DNA from: Vavraia culicis subsp. floridensis
Taxonomy: Eukaryota; Microsporidia; Pleistophoridae
Reading direction: 5' to 3'
Length of the DNA: 64,000 nucleotides
NCBI RefSeq assembly: GCF_000192795.1
Contig: NW_007360615.1
Location: 1-64,000 of the forward strand
Shown piece by piece: positions 63,185 to 64,000 of this stretch. Each line of letters starts with the position of its first letter. Within the stretch, counting starts at the first letter, position 1. The position numbers and the translations under genes were made by a program. The notes beneath the pieces are model-generated. The model did not search any database. It saw only the letters and a program-made list of their open reading frames with translations, and was not told the origin of the DNA.

Positions 63185-63913
63185 TAATAATAAATGTGAT
63201 TTTATAGCACTGAGCAAGCACGGTATACGTTCTAACATAGTTGAGAAATGCCATGGAGCGGTAGGCATATCGATAACGGTGCGGCACTCATCTGCACACA
63301 AACACTTAATAATGAGTGTTAATGATCAAAAATGGATAAAACGGGGTTCTCCTACTTCACAGTTGCTGAAATAGTTGCCCTGTCTCTTTGAGGGTGATAC
63401 TGGAGATATTTTATTATTGCCGTTCACTTATTTAATGGCAGTTTTTGCAGTGAGAAGCTTACCGGTGTCGGGGTTCATGAATTACAACGCCTTATGATCG
63501 GTCTCAGAACACCAAAAAGTGTGTTTTTTGAATGGTATGGTGCGCAAAGAAGTAAATGAATGTACGTTTTGTGGAAGAAAATGCCTGAGGAGTTGCTTTT
63601 AAGTAGTTTTAATATGCTGCACGTAACACAACGCTGCTACTAATTACTTAGTAACCCGGTTGCATTTGCATATTTTATGATTGTATCCGCTCTTGTGCAT
63701 GCTAAAAGCACGCTTTTTCGCTATTTTCATGGATGCAAATCTTTTCTACCACATATTCCGTATTACTGCATCCGATCCAAATACCACATCATGATAGCTT
63801 AAGGGAGAGGTGCTGTGAAAATCACACTCACCAAAAACACCATTCCCTGTCCTAGCACGTAAAATTCCCTCATTTACACCGACTAAAATTTGCGTCAATT
63901 TCGCAACCCCTCG
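63185..63913. other. intergenic, no supported gene
   Basis: Nothing recognised apart from the CCCC signal at the right end. Confidence 0.5.
63907..63910 (+). promoter_or_regulatory. CCCC start-proximal signal of beta-4 gene
   Basis: CCCC lies three bases before the ATG at 63914. Confidence 0.55.
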
Positions 63914-64000
63914 ATGGACAACCTAGTAGGAATAAAAACAAAAAATTTCGTTTTAATAGCCAGCGATATGATAGTGCCAGCATCTATCCTGTGCGTAAAG
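63914..64000 (+). CDS. PRE1: 20S proteasome beta-4 subunit, 5' end only
   Basis: The window ends after 29 codons. The visible residues, MDNLVGIKTKNFVLIASD then MIVPASILCVK, match the start of beta-type proteasome subunits lacking a propeptide, with the LxGIK...VxxASD pattern of beta-4 (PRE1/PSMB2). This is a non-catalytic ring subunit, so no N-terminal Thr is expected. The CCCC signal three bases upstream supports the start. Together with RPN8 it is the second proteasome gene in the window. The identification rests on a short stretch. Confidence 0.75.
   Translation, partial: MDNLVGIKTKNFVLIASDMIVPASILCVK

Overview
The window looks like nuclear DNA of a microsporidian (an obligate intracellular relative of fungi). 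The proteins are eukaryotic but short and fast-evolving, and almost all are single-exon. Most start codons sit a few bases downstream of a CCC/CCCC run, matching the CCC/GGG-type start-proximal signal described for microsporidian genes. I count about 32 protein genes plus one intron-containing tRNA, with roughly half the DNA coding. Intergenic gaps of 0.3-2 kb are common, so this resembles the larger, looser microsporidian genomes (the Trachipleistophora/Vavraia type would fit, which is an inference) rather than the compact Encephalitozoon type. I see no prophage, CRISPR array, rRNA or recognisable transposon.

Layout. 1-10.4 kb: Rab geranylgeranyltransferase beta, a p24 cargo receptor, a bacterial-type cytidylate kinase, the E1/rhodanese protein UBA4, a very short SMC protein and the KEOPS subunit PCC1. 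10.5-20.6 kb: an unknown gene, proteasome lid RPN8, TFIIH subunit TFB2, a nucleotide-sugar transporter, an EAF7-like NuA4 subunit, tRNA-Ile(UAU) with intron, and IMP4. 21.7-29.4 kb: ADA2, an unknown gene split by a one-base frameshift, ribosomal protein uS2 and a fungal-type trehalose phosphorylase/synthase. 30.9-40.1 kb: a Mad3/BubR1-like checkpoint protein, a single-pass EGKEG-repeat protein, DNA polymerase delta and a DEAH-box helicase. 41.3-49.9 kb: an unknown coiled-coil protein, RRP36, and an array of three DHHC acyltransferase paralogs, the middle one with DHHS. 50.7-64 kb: a degenerate USP-like protein, an AN1 finger protein, MRT4, a tail-anchored protein, a possible broken gene, separase, SSL1 of TFIIH, and the first 29 codons of proteasome beta-4, cut by the window end.

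Functional themes. Several genes belong to shared complexes though not to operons: TFIIH (TFB2, SSL1); chromatin acetylation (ADA2, EAF7-like); proteasome and ubiquitin (RPN8, beta-4, USP-like, AN1); chromosome cohesion and its release (SMC-like, Mad3/BubR1-like, separase); tRNA modification (UBA4 for thiolation, PCC1 for t6A); ribosome assembly (IMP4, MRT4, RRP36); and protein lipidation (RabGGTase beta, three DHHC). The most unusual features are the DHHS paralog, the short SMC, the checkpoint protein with a kinase-like but degenerate C-terminus, the bacterial-type Cmk, the trehalose phosphorylase-like enzyme, and two apparently broken genes.
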